Assembly: GCF_900115245.1 (NCBI RefSeq)
Contig: NZ_FOVT01000013.1
Location: 62,001-126,000, forward strand
From: Mesorhizobium sp. NFR06
GTDB lineage: Bacteria; Pseudomonadota; Alphaproteobacteria; Rhizobiales; Rhizobiaceae
Direction: 5' to 3'
DNA: 64,000 nt
This document shows positions 52,473 to 61,602 of the stretch, piece after piece. Numbering within the stretch: the first letter of the stretch is position 1; every line of letters begins with the position of its first letter. A program made the translations under genes and the position numbers. The notes under the pieces are model-generated. The model searched no databases, was not told where the DNA came from, and worked only from the letters and a program-made list of their open reading frames with translations.

Positions 52473-53651
52473 ATGTCGAACAGTGATCAATCAGCAATTC
52501 TGACTGTGGCACCGCGCGCGCCGATCCCGGCCGCCGCCTATCTGCTGACAGGCTGCATCGCAGTCATCGGCTCCAACTCGCTGGTTCTCGGGCCGATCGC
52601 GCCGGCCGTCGCGGCATCGTTCGGCGCCAGCGTGCCGGCGGTGATGACGGCAGCCGCCGCCTTCGGCCTCGGCACGTCGGCCAGCGCGCTGTTCCTTGCT
52701 CGCTACATCGACCGGATCGGCGCGCGCCGCATGCTGCAGGGCGCATTGCTGTTGCTGGCCGTCGCACTGGTCGCCAGCGCCCTGGCGCCGACGGTGACGG
52801 CGCTGGTCGCCGCCCAGCTCGTTGCCGGCATCGCGGCCGGTATCGCCATGCCGGCGATCTATGCCAGCTCGGCCGCGATCGCGCCGCCCGGCCGCGAGAG
52901 CGGCACCATCGGCGTCGTGCTGACCGGCTGGACGCTCTCCATGGTCGCCGGCGTCTCGCTGTCGGCCGTGCTTGCCGATCTCATCCATTGGCGCGCCGTC
53001 TTCGCAGCGGTGGCGCTGCTGGCTGGTATGGCCGTCGCCGGCCTTGCGATGAGCGCGCTTCCCGACATCAGGAAAGGCGGGCCGGCGCCGTCGCCGCTCG
53101 GCGCGCTGGCCGTGCCCGGCATCTTGCCGCTGCTCATTGCCTGCGGCGCCTTCATGACCGCCTTCTACGGCGTCTACGGCTATCTCGGCGACCACCTTCA
53201 TGAACGTCTCGGCGAGCCGGTCAGCGCCAACGGCCTTGCGGCGGTCGCCTACGGCCTTGGCTTTGGCGCTGCCGCACTTCTCGACGGCGTGATCGATCGC
53301 CTCGGTGCCCGCCGCGTCATGCCCTTCGCCTATCTGCTGGTCGCCGCCGTCTATGTCGCGATCGCTTGGGCGAGCGGCAGTTTCGGGGTGCTCATGGCAA
53401 CGATCGGCGCCTGGGGTCTCGCCAATCATTTCGGGCTGAACGTCCTAGTGATGCGCCTCACCGCCCTCGACCCTTCGCGGCGCGGCACCATCATGGGCCT
53501 GAACAGCGCGGTCACCTATCTCGCCGTCACCGTCGGCACCGCCGGTTTCGGCCCGCTCTACACTGGGCTCGGCTTCGCCAACTGCGCCTTGATCGCCGCG
53601 CTGCTCATGCTCGTCGCGGCAACCGCCGCGGCGTGGCGATCTGCGGCCTGA
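52473..53651 (+). CDS. MFS transporter
   Basis: This 392-aa major-facilitator transporter has twelve predicted helices and the usual loop 2-3 motif (FLARYIDRIGARRML), repeated in the second half (LDGVIDRLGARRVM). It resembles amino acid or drug effluxers controlled by Lrp-type regulators. The substrate is unknown. The start lies 48 bp from the regulator start. Confidence 0.9.
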   Translation: MSNSDQSAILTVAPRAPIPAAAYLLTGCIAVIGSNSLVLGPIAPAVAASFGASVPAVMTAAAAFGLGTSASALFLARYIDRIGARRMLQGALLLLAVALVASALAPTVTALVAAQLVAGIAAGIAMPAIYASSAAIAPPGRESGTIGVVLTGWTLSMVAGVSLSAVLADLIHWRAVFAAVALLAGMAVAGLAMSALPDIRKGGPAPSPLGALAVPGILPLLIACGAFMTAFYGVYGYLGDHLHERLGEPVSANGLAAVAYGLGFGAAALLDGVIDRLGARRVMPFAYLLVAAVYVAIAWASGSFGVLMATIGAWGLANHFGLNVLVMRLTALDPSRRGTIMGLNSAVTYLAVTVGTAGFGPLYTGLGFANCALIAALLMLVAATAAAWRSAA

Positions 53652-53665
53652 CCGGCCGTGGAAAA

Positions 53666-54607
53666 TCAGTTTGAGCTGGCGACGACAACGGTGCGCGCGG
53701 CCCTGATCAACCAGGGGCATGCATAATAGTCGCTTATCCGATTGACGGTCGAACCGGCCGCTTCGATGCGCACCGGGTAGACCGGTTTCCAGCCGCCTTC
53801 GCCTCGGTGGAGCACGAGCAGCACGATCTCGTCATCGACAGCGCCGATCGCCATCTTCCAGTTCGCGTTGCCCTTTTCATATTCGACGAAATAGGGCGAT
53901 TCCGACAAGGGGCCCCTGAAACAGTCCGAGACCCGCAGTTGCGCGTCGGCGCTGGTCAATGCCCGCACACCGTCCCAGTCACGGCGGTTGAACAGTTCGA
54001 CATAGCGGTTGAGCAATCTCGAAAGCTGCGGATCGCGCCACGGCTCTGGGCGAACGATTGGCTGGCTTGGCAGCGCAGCCAGCTTGGCGCGGCCACGGCT
54101 CAAGGCGGCCTTGACGCCGCCGACGGTCGATCCGACGAGATCGGCAATCTCCTCCAGCGAATAGTCGAAGACGTCCTTCAAGAGAATGCAGGCGCGCTCC
54201 TTGGGCGGCAGGTGAATCACCAGCCGTTCGATGGCGCGATCGGCGCCCTGGCCCGCCGGTTCGGCCGGCAGGACGATCTCGTCGGCCGTGAAATTGGCTT
54301 CGGCGCGGCGCCGCGTTTGCTGGTTGCGCAAGAAATCGACACAGCGGTTGTGCGCGGTGCGAAACAGCCATGAGCGCAGAGCGCCCGGATCGTCGATCTT
54401 CTCGATCTTGCGATAGATCTCGAACAGCGTTTCCTGCATGACGTCTTCGCCGTCGAGCGCCGAGCCTGTCATGCGCGCGCAATAGCGGTGCAGCCGTTCC
54501 CGCAGATGCATCACCGTTTCCAGAAACGCGACGTAGCGAACGTCGAAGAGCCCGGCGGGCTCAAGTCTGGGCTGCATCGTCATGACAACACGAACACCGT
54601 TCTGCAT
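53666..54607 (-). CDS. ECF-type sigma factor with SnoaL-like domain
   Basis: This protein of about 313 aa has sigma2 (LDGEDVMQETLFEIYRKIE) and sigma4 (LPPKERACILLKDVFDYSLE) regions and a C-terminal SnoaL-like domain (LLNRYVELFNRRDWDGVRAL). It has no anti-sigma gene beside it. It is not ECF41, since the DGGGK and NPDKL landmarks are absent. I prefer ATG 54607, which has GGTGGA just upstream, but ATG 54583 is possible. The DHFR-like and GFA genes follow upstream on the same strand. Confidence 0.85.
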   Translation of the reverse strand: MQNGVRVVMTMQPRLEPAGLFDVRYVAFLETVMHLRERLHRYCARMTGSALDGEDVMQETLFEIYRKIEKIDDPGALRSWLFRTAHNRCVDFLRNQQTRRRAEANFTADEIVLPAEPAGQGADRAIERLVIHLPPKERACILLKDVFDYSLEEIADLVGSTVGGVKAALSRGRAKLAALPSQPIVRPEPWRDPQLSRLLNRYVELFNRRDWDGVRALTSADAQLRVSDCFRGPLSESPYFVEYEKGNANWKMAIGAVDDEIVLLVLHRGEGGWKPVYPVRIEAAGSTVNRISDYYACPWLIRAARTVVVASSN

Positions 54608-54634
54608 CTTCCACCGGAGCAAGGTCCGGTCATG

Positions 54635-55054
54635 TTACATCAGCCTGATGTCGTCGGGAGTCCGATCAAAACGATCGTGCCTGCCGTCGACATGCATCAC
54701 CGGCGCCGCCGCCAGTTCTTCCGGGTCTACCCCGTCGAGAGCCGCCATCGGAATGGCGTAGACGATGCCGCCAAGCGCCGGAACATCGCCGCGCGCCGGC
54801 ATGCGCACGCCGCAGGTCGCGCAGAAATGATACTGGATGCTGGGCGCCTCCCTGCCCGGCGGGATCCACTGATATTCGCTCTGCGCTTCGGCCCCGGACA
54901 TCAGGCGATAGTGCTGAGGACCGACGAAGCCCACCCAGGAGCGCGTCTTGGTGCATGTCGAACAATTGCATTTGACGGTTCCCCGGCTGAGATCGATATC
55001 CGCCTCGAACCGCACCTTGCCGCAATGGCAGCTTCCTGCGTAGGTTTTCAACAT
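54635..55054 (-). CDS. GFA-family (CENP-V/GFA) protein
   Basis: This 139-aa protein has the zinc-binding cysteines of the GFA fold: SCHCGKVRF, CNCSTCTKT and FCATCGVR. Family members include a glutathione-dependent formaldehyde-activating enzyme, but the family is broad and this function is unproven here. It starts at ATG 55054; the long open frame upstream to 55546 is an overlap with the next gene. Confidence 0.88.
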   Translation of the reverse strand: MLKTYAGSCHCGKVRFEADIDLSRGTVKCNCSTCTKTRSWVGFVGPQHYRLMSGAEAQSEYQWIPPGREAPSIQYHFCATCGVRMPARGDVPALGGIVYAIPMAALDGVDPEELAAAPVMHVDGRHDRFDRTPDDIRLM

Positions 55055-55179
55055 AGCCCAATGGTCTCCGCGCTGGCTGGCCGGCATGATCGCCGGTTGG
55101 CTCCAAGACGGATGGCCGCCAGGAAAAGATACGTGCCGCCTGACAGATACGCGCGGCATCTGGCATGGTCGCGCCAAGA

Positions 55180-55719
55180 TCATTTCAGCACGCGATAGGT
55201 CAGCGTGACGACACCGCTTTCGAACCGGCGTGTGTCCGTGAGCTCCAACCTGACCAGGGATGGGTCGACATCCTGGAACGCGCGCTTTCCGTAACCCACC
55301 CGCGTTGGCACGATCGACAGCTGATATTCGTCGACGAGCTTGCTGGCGAGCAGGGTCTGGTCGAGTTGGCTGATGCCGTATTTCAAGATGTCGCCGCCGC
55401 CTTGCGCCTTGATCGCCGCGAGACCCTGCGCAACGTCGCCTTCGATCAGCGAAGCGTTCCAGCCGACCTCTTTCAGGGTTCGCGACGCGACCAGCTTCTT
55501 CAGCCCGTTCATGCGGTCCATATACTTGCCCTGAATCTGCGGCCACCGGCTGGAAAACAGCTCGTAGGTCACGCGGCCGAGCAGGAAATACTCTGCTTCG
55601 CCGGCCTTCTCATAGGAATGTTCCAGCGCATCTCCGACAAAGAACGGCGATGCCCAGTTCATGGGCGCCTCGATAACGCCGTCGAGTGAAACGAAACTGC
55701 CGACGATCAATTTTCTCAC
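55180..55719 (-). CDS. Dihydrofolate reductase-family protein (RibD C-terminal type)
   Basis: This 179-aa protein starts RKLIVGSFVSLDGVI and contains GDILKYGISQLDQTLL, the pattern of the RibD C-terminal/DHFR-like family. Its substrate is unknown. The start is GTG at 55719 with GGAG 9 nt upstream. The same region also has an upstream open frame to 56037 that I do not count. Confidence 0.9.
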   Translation of the reverse strand: MRKLIVGSFVSLDGVIEAPMNWASPFFVGDALEHSYEKAGEAEYFLLGRVTYELFSSRWPQIQGKYMDRMNGLKKLVASRTLKEVGWNASLIEGDVAQGLAAIKAQGGGDILKYGISQLDQTLLASKLVDEYQLSIVPTRVGYGKRAFQDVDPSLVRLELTDTRRFESGVVTLTYRVLK

Positions 55720-55876
55720 CAAAAATACTCCTGCTGCGTGGACGGCGTCCCAAGGACGTTCGAGATGCGCTCCGGGATACGTGGTGCAGGGAATTTTTTC
55801 GGGCCGTGGCTGGCTTGCCGAGACCTTGGGTCCTTCGATATGGCTTGGCGCAGTATCGGCCGGAGCGAAAAGCGCG

Positions 55877-56302
55877 ATGAAGACGAGCCTCGAAGTCACC
55901 GCCGAGCCCTTGCCGCAGGATCTGGCTTTCCTGAGCGGGAGCCTCACCGCCTTCAACGATGCCGATGTCGGGGCGTCAGGGCGAACGCCGCTGGCGGTTT
56001 TCGTGCGCGACGAAACCGGCGTCATCGTAGCCGGCATTTCCGGTTACACCGCCTGGGGCTGGCTCTATGTGCAGTGGCTATGGGTCGACGAAAGGCTACG
56101 CGGCCGGCGCATGGCTGCCGGCATGCTCGACGCCGCCGAACGGGCAGCCATCGCACGCGGCTGCCACGGCGCCTGGATCGACACTTTCAACCCCACCGCT
56201 GAGAAGGTTTATCAGCGCCAGGGCTACCAGCCGTTCGGCACGCTGCCTGACTTCCCCATCGGCCGCAGCCGCATCTTCCTGCAGAAGAAATTGTTGCCCT
56301 GA
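55877..56302 (+). CDS. GNAT N-acetyltransferase
   Basis: This 141-aa GNAT protein has the acetyl-CoA motif VDERLRGRRMAAGMLDAAE and the C-terminal FNPTAEKVYQRQGYQPFG. The acceptor is unknown. ATG 55877 has GGAG upstream at some distance. It is convergent with AnmK, with adjacent stops. Confidence 0.85.
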   Translation: MKTSLEVTAEPLPQDLAFLSGSLTAFNDADVGASGRTPLAVFVRDETGVIVAGISGYTAWGWLYVQWLWVDERLRGRRMAAGMLDAAERAAIARGCHGAWIDTFNPTAEKVYQRQGYQPFGTLPDFPIGRSRIFLQKKLLP

Positions 56303-57418
56303 TCAGCCAGCCAGCTTTCCGCCGCGCATCGGCTTTGGCGCGCCAGTGGTGCTCGGAAAGCTGATCGGCAGGCCGCGCAGCACGCGCACGGCGAGGAAAG
56401 CAAAGCACTCCGCTTCGACAGCATCGCCCTTCCATCCAAGCGTCTCGGCCTGCACGACTTCGACACCGGCGCGGCTCCCGAGCATAGCCATCATCGTCGG
56501 GTTGTGGCGGCCGCCGCCGCTGACCGCGAGCCGCTTCGGCCGGCGCGGCAAGAGGTCGAGTGCCTTGCCAACGGCCGACACGGTGAAGGCCGTCAGCGTC
56601 GCCGCGCCGTCCTCTGCGCCGAGCCCGTCTGCCATCGCCGCGGTGAAGTCGAAGCGGTCGAGCGACTTCGGATAGGGCTTTGTCAGATAGGGGTGCTGCA
56701 GCAGCCTGGCGAGGCGATCCTCATCGACCTTGCCGGCGGCTGCGAGCCTGCCGTCGCGGTCCATCTCGCCCAGCCCCTTCGCCTTGATGAAATCATTGAC
56801 CGGCGCGTTGGCCGGGCCGGTGTCGAAGGCGATGATATTGTCGTTGCCGTCCCACCAGGTGATGTTGCCGACGCCGCCGAGATTGAGCACGGCGGTGTTG
56901 CCGCTGGCGTCCGCCTCCTTGAGCAGCGCCGCGTGATACGTGGCGGCCAAGGGCGCGCCTTGCCCGCCTGCCGCGACATCGGCCGAGCGGAAGTCGTAGG
57001 CGACCTTGGTGCCAAGCAGCGAGGCCATCAGCTCGCCGTCGCCGAGCTGGCGCGTGCGGCCGATCCGTCCCGGCTGCGGGGCGCGATGCAGCACGGTCTG
57101 GCCGTGGAAGCCGACGACGCCGATATCGGCCATGCTCATTCCCTGGCGCTCGACAAGATCCCTGACCGCCGCCGACTGCGCCCGTGTCAGCGCTTCCTCG
57201 GCCTCGCGAAAAATCGCCGGTTCCGGTCCCTCGAAGTTCCAGGCGCGCGCCTGGCGCAACGTCTCTTCGAGCAGGGTCCGGATCGATTGCGGGTAGGGAG
57301 CCAAGGTATAGGTGCCGGTGTCGGCAACGCGCTCGCCATCCGTCTTGATCAGCGCGACGTCGATGTTGCCGTCGAGCACCGTGCCGGTCATCAGGCCGAC
57401 GGCCCAGATTGGTTCCAT
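56303..57418 (-). CDS. anmK: Anhydro-N-acetylmuramic acid kinase
   Basis: This 371-aa kinase phosphorylates 1,6-anhydro-MurNAc from recycled peptidoglycan to MurNAc-6-phosphate. The N-terminal [16 protein letters not shown] and [25 protein letters not shown] and [13 protein letters not shown] are all family landmarks, and the active-site Asp lies in the last-named region. Length and sequence match the Mesorhizobium AnmK as I remember it. It starts at ATG 57418. Confidence 0.95.
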   Translation of the reverse strand: MEPIWAVGLMTGTVLDGNIDVALIKTDGERVADTGTYTLAPYPQSIRTLLEETLRQARAWNFEGPEPAIFREAEEALTRAQSAAVRDLVERQGMSMADIGVVGFHGQTVLHRAPQPGRIGRTRQLGDGELMASLLGTKVAYDFRSADVAAGGQGAPLAATYHAALLKEADASGNTAVLNLGGVGNITWWDGNDNIIAFDTGPANAPVNDFIKAKGLGEMDRDGRLAAAGKVDEDRLARLLQHPYLTKPYPKSLDRFDFTAAMADGLGAEDGAATLTAFTVSAVGKALDLLPRRPKRLAVSGGGRHNPTMMAMLGSRAGVEVVQAETLGWKGDAVEAECFAFLAVRVLRGLPISFPSTTGAPKPMRGGKLAG

Positions 57419-57643
57419 GGTCGTTCCTCGAATCGCCGTTCAAACACCTGTCGGACGGATTGACGTGGCAGGCAAGTGTCTCGCCACACCCAAGCAGGCC
57501 GCCGGAGGGGCCGACGGCCTTTTGCGTCGAATGGTGAAAACCGAGCAATGCGGTTCTTGCCTCCCGGCGAAGAAGGCGCGAGGCTGCGGACAAAGAACAC
57601 CAGCGGGCCTACTGCCCGGATGGATTCGCAAGGAGGACATCAC

Positions 57644-58333
57644 ATGGCAGCCAACGTTGCGGTGATCGCAGGCGCGGGGCAGGGTCTCAGCGCTTCATTG
57701 GCACGGCTTCTCGGCAAGCAAGGTTTCCGCGTCGTCCTTGCCGCCCGCAATGTCGATAAGCTCGCCACGCTGGCAAAGGAGACCGGCGCGCTGGCGGTGG
57801 AGACCGATGTGTCGGACGCGGCCTCCGTCGAGCGGCTGTTCGAGGCGGCCGATAAGGCGGGCCCGCTCGAAATTGCTGTCTTCAATGCCAGCGGCCGCAC
57901 GCGCGGCCCGATCGCGGAACTCGATCCCGAGGCGGTCAAGCGAGCCTTGCTCGTCGGTGCCTATGGCGGCTTCCTGGTCGGCCAGCAGGCGGCGCGTCGG
58001 CTTTTGGAGCGCGGCTCCGGCTCGATCCTATTCACAGGCGCGACCGCGAGCCTCAAGGGTTTTTCAGGTTCGGCCGGCTTCGCCATGCCGAAATTCGGCC
58101 TGCGTGGGCTGGCGCAGTCCATGGCGCGCGAGCTGTCGCCGAAGAACATCCACGTCGCGCATTTCGTCATCGACGGACAGATCGAGCCGGCCGGACAGGC
58201 GCCCGACCCCGACCGGCCGGATCGTCGCCTGTCGCCCGACGCAATCGCCGAGACCTATCTGGCTGTCCACCGCCAGCATCGCAGCGCCTGGAGCTTCGAA
58301 GTCGAGCTCAGGCCCTGGGTTGAAGCGTTCTGA
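57644..58333 (+). CDS. SDR-family protein with Phe in place of the catalytic Tyr
   Basis: This 229-aa classical SDR has the cofactor motif IAGAGQGLSASLARL. In the catalytic place it reads GFAMPKFGLRG: the Tyr of Tyr-x3-Lys is Phe, and the Lys is kept. The group with Phe is seen elsewhere in alphaproteobacteria, so this is not a decayed gene, but its reaction is doubtful. ATG 57644 has AAGGAGGACA 8 nt upstream. Confidence 0.88.
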   Translation: MAANVAVIAGAGQGLSASLARLLGKQGFRVVLAARNVDKLATLAKETGALAVETDVSDAASVERLFEAADKAGPLEIAVFNASGRTRGPIAELDPEAVKRALLVGAYGGFLVGQQAARRLLERGSGSILFTGATASLKGFSGSAGFAMPKFGLRGLAQSMARELSPKNIHVAHFVIDGQIEPAGQAPDPDRPDRRLSPDAIAETYLAVHRQHRSAWSFEVELRPWVEAF

Positions 58334-58727
58334 CCCTTCAGGCTGGTTGCCCGGCACACCCAGTAACGCACCAGTTCGATGCTGTCGGTATTTTAGAAAT
58401 GGCGCATATTAACGATGCCGTTTTAGCGCAGGCCATTTGCGGCCCGAGGTCTGCCGACCGTGCCGCGCTTGCGCGGCAATGGCCGATTGAGCTGGCGCGC
58501 TGCGCGGCGGGCCTCATAAGGCACTGCCGCTTCGACCTTCACCAGGCAAGACCGGCTTGCCAGCTGCCCACGTGCTCCAAGTCACAAAATCTTTGAGAGA
58601 ATATTTTGCGCTCTCCCCCTAAGAGGAAAAGCGCTTCTTTGCCCGACAGGGCAGCATTGGTGATGCTGATATCAAGGCTCCACATCCCGCAGGGCCGAAA
58701 TGATTTCTGGATCGCAAGGAACGCATC
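58334..58727. other. Leader region of metQ, no gene
   Basis: I see no gene in these 394 bp. It must hold the promoter of metQ. I looked for a SAM-II or other SAM riboswitch and could not recognise one. There is an AT-rich stretch at about 58592-58612 (TTTGAGAGAATATTTTGCGC) that could be a promoter part. Confidence 0.4.
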
Positions 58728-59579
58728 ATGTCCGAACGTGGAAACGCTACGAATTCTCTCGTTACGTCAATCACCAGGCGCGCCGGAATTGCCGCGCTTC
58801 TCGCCGCGACATTTGCCGTCATCGGCTTGGCCGCGCCGTCGCCATCCTTTGCCGAGGACAAGAAGGCGATCAAGGTCGGCATCATCAGCGGCGAGGACGA
58901 GGATGTATGGCGCGTCGTCACCGCCGAGGCGGCCAAGAAAGGGCTGACGATCGAGACCGTCGTCTTCAACGACTACACCCAGCCCAACGAAGCGCTGGAG
59001 CGCGGCGAAATCGACGCCAATGCGTTCCAGCACAAGCCCTATCTCGACAACCAGATCAAGACGCAAGGCTACCATATCGTGCCGGTCGGCTATACCGGCG
59101 TCAGGCCGATCGGCCTCTATTCGAAGAAGCACGCCAAGGTCGCCGACCTGCCGGAGAGCGCCGTCATCGGGCTGCCGAACGATCCCTCCAACGAGGGTCG
59201 CGCGCTGCATGTGCTGCAGAACGAAGGCCTGATCAAGCTGAAGGACGGCACCGGCATCCTGGCGACCACGGCTGATATTGCCGAGAACCCGAAGAAGCTC
59301 GAGATCAAGGAGCTCGACGCCGGCATCGTCGGCCGCTCGGTCGACGATCTCGACGCGGCCGTGGTCAACACCGACTGGGCGCTGAAGAGTGGTCTGACGC
59401 CGGAAAACCGCATCGCGCAGGAGCCGGTGGCCGACAATCCCTACCGCAACTTCATCGCAGTCAAGGCTGGCAACGAGAACCAGCCTTGGGTGAAGACGCT
59501 GGTCGCGTCCTACCAGAACGAGACGGTGAAAGCCGAATTCGACAAGGTCTACAAGGGCACGGGGATCAGCGCCTATTGA
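58728..59579 (+). CDS. metQ: Methionine ABC transporter substrate-binding protein
   Basis: This 283-aa NLPA-family binding protein has KVGIISGEDEDVW, NDYTQPNEALERGEIDANAF and GLPNDPSNEGRAL, all MetQ family landmarks. It should capture methionine for MetNI. It has a cleavable signal ending at SPSFAED and no Cys for lipid attachment, so it is soluble periplasmic rather than a lipoprotein. ATG 58728 has AAGGA upstream. Confidence 0.92.
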   Translation: MSERGNATNSLVTSITRRAGIAALLAATFAVIGLAAPSPSFAEDKKAIKVGIISGEDEDVWRVVTAEAAKKGLTIETVVFNDYTQPNEALERGEIDANAFQHKPYLDNQIKTQGYHIVPVGYTGVRPIGLYSKKHAKVADLPESAVIGLPNDPSNEGRALHVLQNEGLIKLKDGTGILATTADIAENPKKLEIKELDAGIVGRSVDDLDAAVVNTDWALKSGLTPENRIAQEPVADNPYRNFIAVKAGNENQPWVKTLVASYQNETVKAEFDKVYKGTGISAY

Positions 59580-59602
59580 TCGGAGCCTGGCTGGCAGGAA
59601 CG

Positions 59603-59637
59603 GGCGGTCCGCATTGAGCGGACCGCCGACGCTTTTT
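59603..59637 (+). terminator. Intra-operon hairpin between metQ and metN
   Basis: GGCGGTCCGC (59603-59612) pairs perfectly with GCGGACCGCC (59618-59627) around ATTGA, followed by a T run at 59633. It has the form of a factor-independent terminator or an mRNA-stabilising hairpin after the binding-protein gene. Confidence 0.75.
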
Positions 59638-59661
59638 CGCGGCACTGAAACGGAAACAGAG

Positions 59662-60753
59662 ATGAACCAGCATGTCACGGCCGAGCTGGCCGATCAGGTC
59701 CGCATCCAGCCCACGGGGCCGGATGATGTCGTCCGCCTCGTCGGCCTCAAGCGCCGCTTCGGCGCGACGGCCGCGCTGGACGGCGTCTCGCTTACCGTGC
59801 GCAAGGGCGAGATACTCGGCCTCATCGGCCGCAGCGGTGCCGGCAAGTCGACGCTGATCCGCTGCCTGAACGGGCTGGAGCGATCAGACTCGGGCGAGGT
59901 GTTCATCGAAGGCCGCGAAATCAGCCGTCTGAACGAGCGCGAATTGCGGCCGCTTCGCCGCCGCATCGGCATGGTCTTCCAGCACTTCAATCTGCTGTCG
60001 GCGAAGACCGTCGAGGACAACGTCGCGCTGCCGTTGAAGATCGAAGGGCGGCCGCGCGCCGAGCGCATGGCGCGTGCGGCAGAGCTTTTGCAACTCGTCG
60101 GCCTGTCGGAGAAGGCGAAAGCCTATCCGGCGTCGCTGTCGGGTGGGCAGAAGCAGCGCGTCGGCATTGCGCGGGCGCTCGCCGCGAGCCCGGCGCTGCT
60201 CTTGTCCGACGAGGCGACCTCGGCGCTCGATCCGGAGACGACGCGCTCGATCCTGGCCTTGCTCAAGGACATCAATTCCAGGCTCGGCCTCACCATCCTG
60301 CTCATCACGCATGAGATGGAGGTGATCCGTTCCATCGCCGACCGCGTGGCGGTGATCGACGCTGGCCGGATCGTCGAGGAAGGCGCCGTGTGGCAGGTTT
60401 TTTCCAATCCGAAGTCGACGATCACCAGCAGCCTGCTCGGCGGCATCCGGCCGCAACTGCCACCAGAGATCGCCAGTCAATTGGCGGCGGGCGCGGGCTC
60501 TGAAACGATTTTGAGGATCGATGTCGCCGGAGAGGCGGCGCGGCGCCCGCTGCTGTCCGAGCTGGGCGCCAGCGTACCAGGTCCGTTCCGACTTGTGCAT
60601 GGTGGCATCGACCACGTGCAGCAGCAACCCGTTGGCACGCTGTTCGTGGCGCTCCCGGGTTCCGACGCTGCGCACCTGGCCGCGGCTATCGCTTTCCTGA
60701 AAGACCGCGATGCACGGGTGGAGGTGCTTGGCCATGTCGCCGATCCTGTTTGA
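59662..60753 (+). CDS. metN: Methionine ABC transporter ATPase
   Basis: This 363-aa ATPase has Walker A GRSGAGKSTL, signature LSGGQKQRVGIARAL, Walker B LLLSDEATSALD and H-loop LITHEME. The C-terminal 90 residues are the NIL domain that senses methionine. ATG 59662 is preferred to an upstream frame opening at 59614. Confidence 0.93.
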   Translation: MNQHVTAELADQVRIQPTGPDDVVRLVGLKRRFGATAALDGVSLTVRKGEILGLIGRSGAGKSTLIRCLNGLERSDSGEVFIEGREISRLNERELRPLRRRIGMVFQHFNLLSAKTVEDNVALPLKIEGRPRAERMARAAELLQLVGLSEKAKAYPASLSGGQKQRVGIARALAASPALLLSDEATSALDPETTRSILALLKDINSRLGLTILLITHEMEVIRSIADRVAVIDAGRIVEEGAVWQVFSNPKSTITSSLLGGIRPQLPPEIASQLAAGAGSETILRIDVAGEAARRPLLSELGASVPGPFRLVHGGIDHVQQQPVGTLFVALPGSDAAHLAAAIAFLKDRDARVEVLGHVADPV

Positions 60754-61390
60754 ACTCCTGCTTCGCTCGATCTGGGAGACCATCCTGATGACGGGAGCTT
60801 CCGGCCTCGTTTCGCTGGTCTTCGGCCTGCCGCTCGGCCTCGCTTTGGTCGCCACCGATCGCGGCGGCATCGCTGAGAACCTTTGGGTCAACCGCATTCT
60901 CGGCGCCATCATCAACGGCTTCCGTTCGGTTCCTTTCATCATTTTGCTGGTGGCGCTCATCCCGGTGACGCGGCTGATTGTCGGCACCTCGATCGGCACG
61001 TGGGCGGCGATCGTTCCGCTGTCGATCGCGGCAACGCCCTACTATGCCCGCATCGCCGAAGTGTCGCTACGCGAGGTCGATCTCGGGCTGATCGAGGCGG
61101 CGCGCGCCATGGGCGGCAATCGCTGGACGATCATCCGCGAGGTGCTGGTGCCGGAGGCGCTGCCGGGCATCGTCGCCGGCTTCACAGTGACGCTGGTGAC
61201 GCTGGTCGGCGCTTCCGCCATGGCCGGCGCCATCGGTGCCGGCGGACTGGGCGACCTCGCCATCCGCTATGGCTATCAGCGCTTTGAGACCAGCGTGATG
61301 GTCGCCGTCGTTGTCGTTCTCATCGTGTTGGTCTGCGGCATCCAGTGGATCGGCGACCGGCTGGTCGCACGGCTGGATCATCGCGCATAA
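60734..61390 (+). CDS. metI: Methionine ABC transporter permease
   Basis: This 218-aa inner-membrane permease has five helices and the MetI landmarks INGFRSVPFIILLVALIP, VGTSIGTWAAIVPLSIAATP and the EAA loop EAARAMGGNRWTIIREVLVP. ATG 60734 has GGAGG 9 nt upstream and overlaps the metN end by 20 bp. It closes the metQNI operon. Confidence 0.92.
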   Translation: MSPILFELLLRSIWETILMTGASGLVSLVFGLPLGLALVATDRGGIAENLWVNRILGAIINGFRSVPFIILLVALIPVTRLIVGTSIGTWAAIVPLSIAATPYYARIAEVSLREVDLGLIEAARAMGGNRWTIIREVLVPEALPGIVAGFTVTLVTLVGASAMAGAIGAGGLGDLAIRYGYQRFETSVMVAVVVVLIVLVCGIQWIGDRLVARLDHRA

Positions 61391-61528
61391 GGCGCTGGTG
61401 TGAGAGGACGAACGCAATTTGCCGCGAAAGCCGGGAATTGAGCGCCAGCTTGCTCCGTTTGCAATGAGATTGGTCGGCGCGTTTCTTCACCTGCAATGAC
61501 GCGCATGTCATCGTGCGGCCGGGTCGCT

Positions 61529-61575
61529 AAAGCAATTCCCGGAAAGTGCGCAGCGGTTTTCCGTCCGGAAAAACG
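61529..61575 (+). repeat. Partial palindromic repeat, family B
   Basis: AAGCAATTCCCGGAAAGTGC..TTTTCCGTCCGGAAAAAC repeats only the first hairpin of family B. The second hairpin is missing. It lies just upstream of the 2OG oxygenase gene. Confidence 0.65.
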
Positions 61576-61602
61576 AAGAGGTGCCGCAGAAGGAGCCTGT
61601 CA

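Noticed and set aside
54635-55546. GFA frame extended to 303 residues
   Set aside because: The extra N-terminal part overlaps the DHFR-like gene out of frame and looks like Arg-rich shadow sequence.
58334-58727. Riboswitch upstream of metQ
   Set aside because: I expected a SAM-responsive leader but could not find the conserved core of any class I know.
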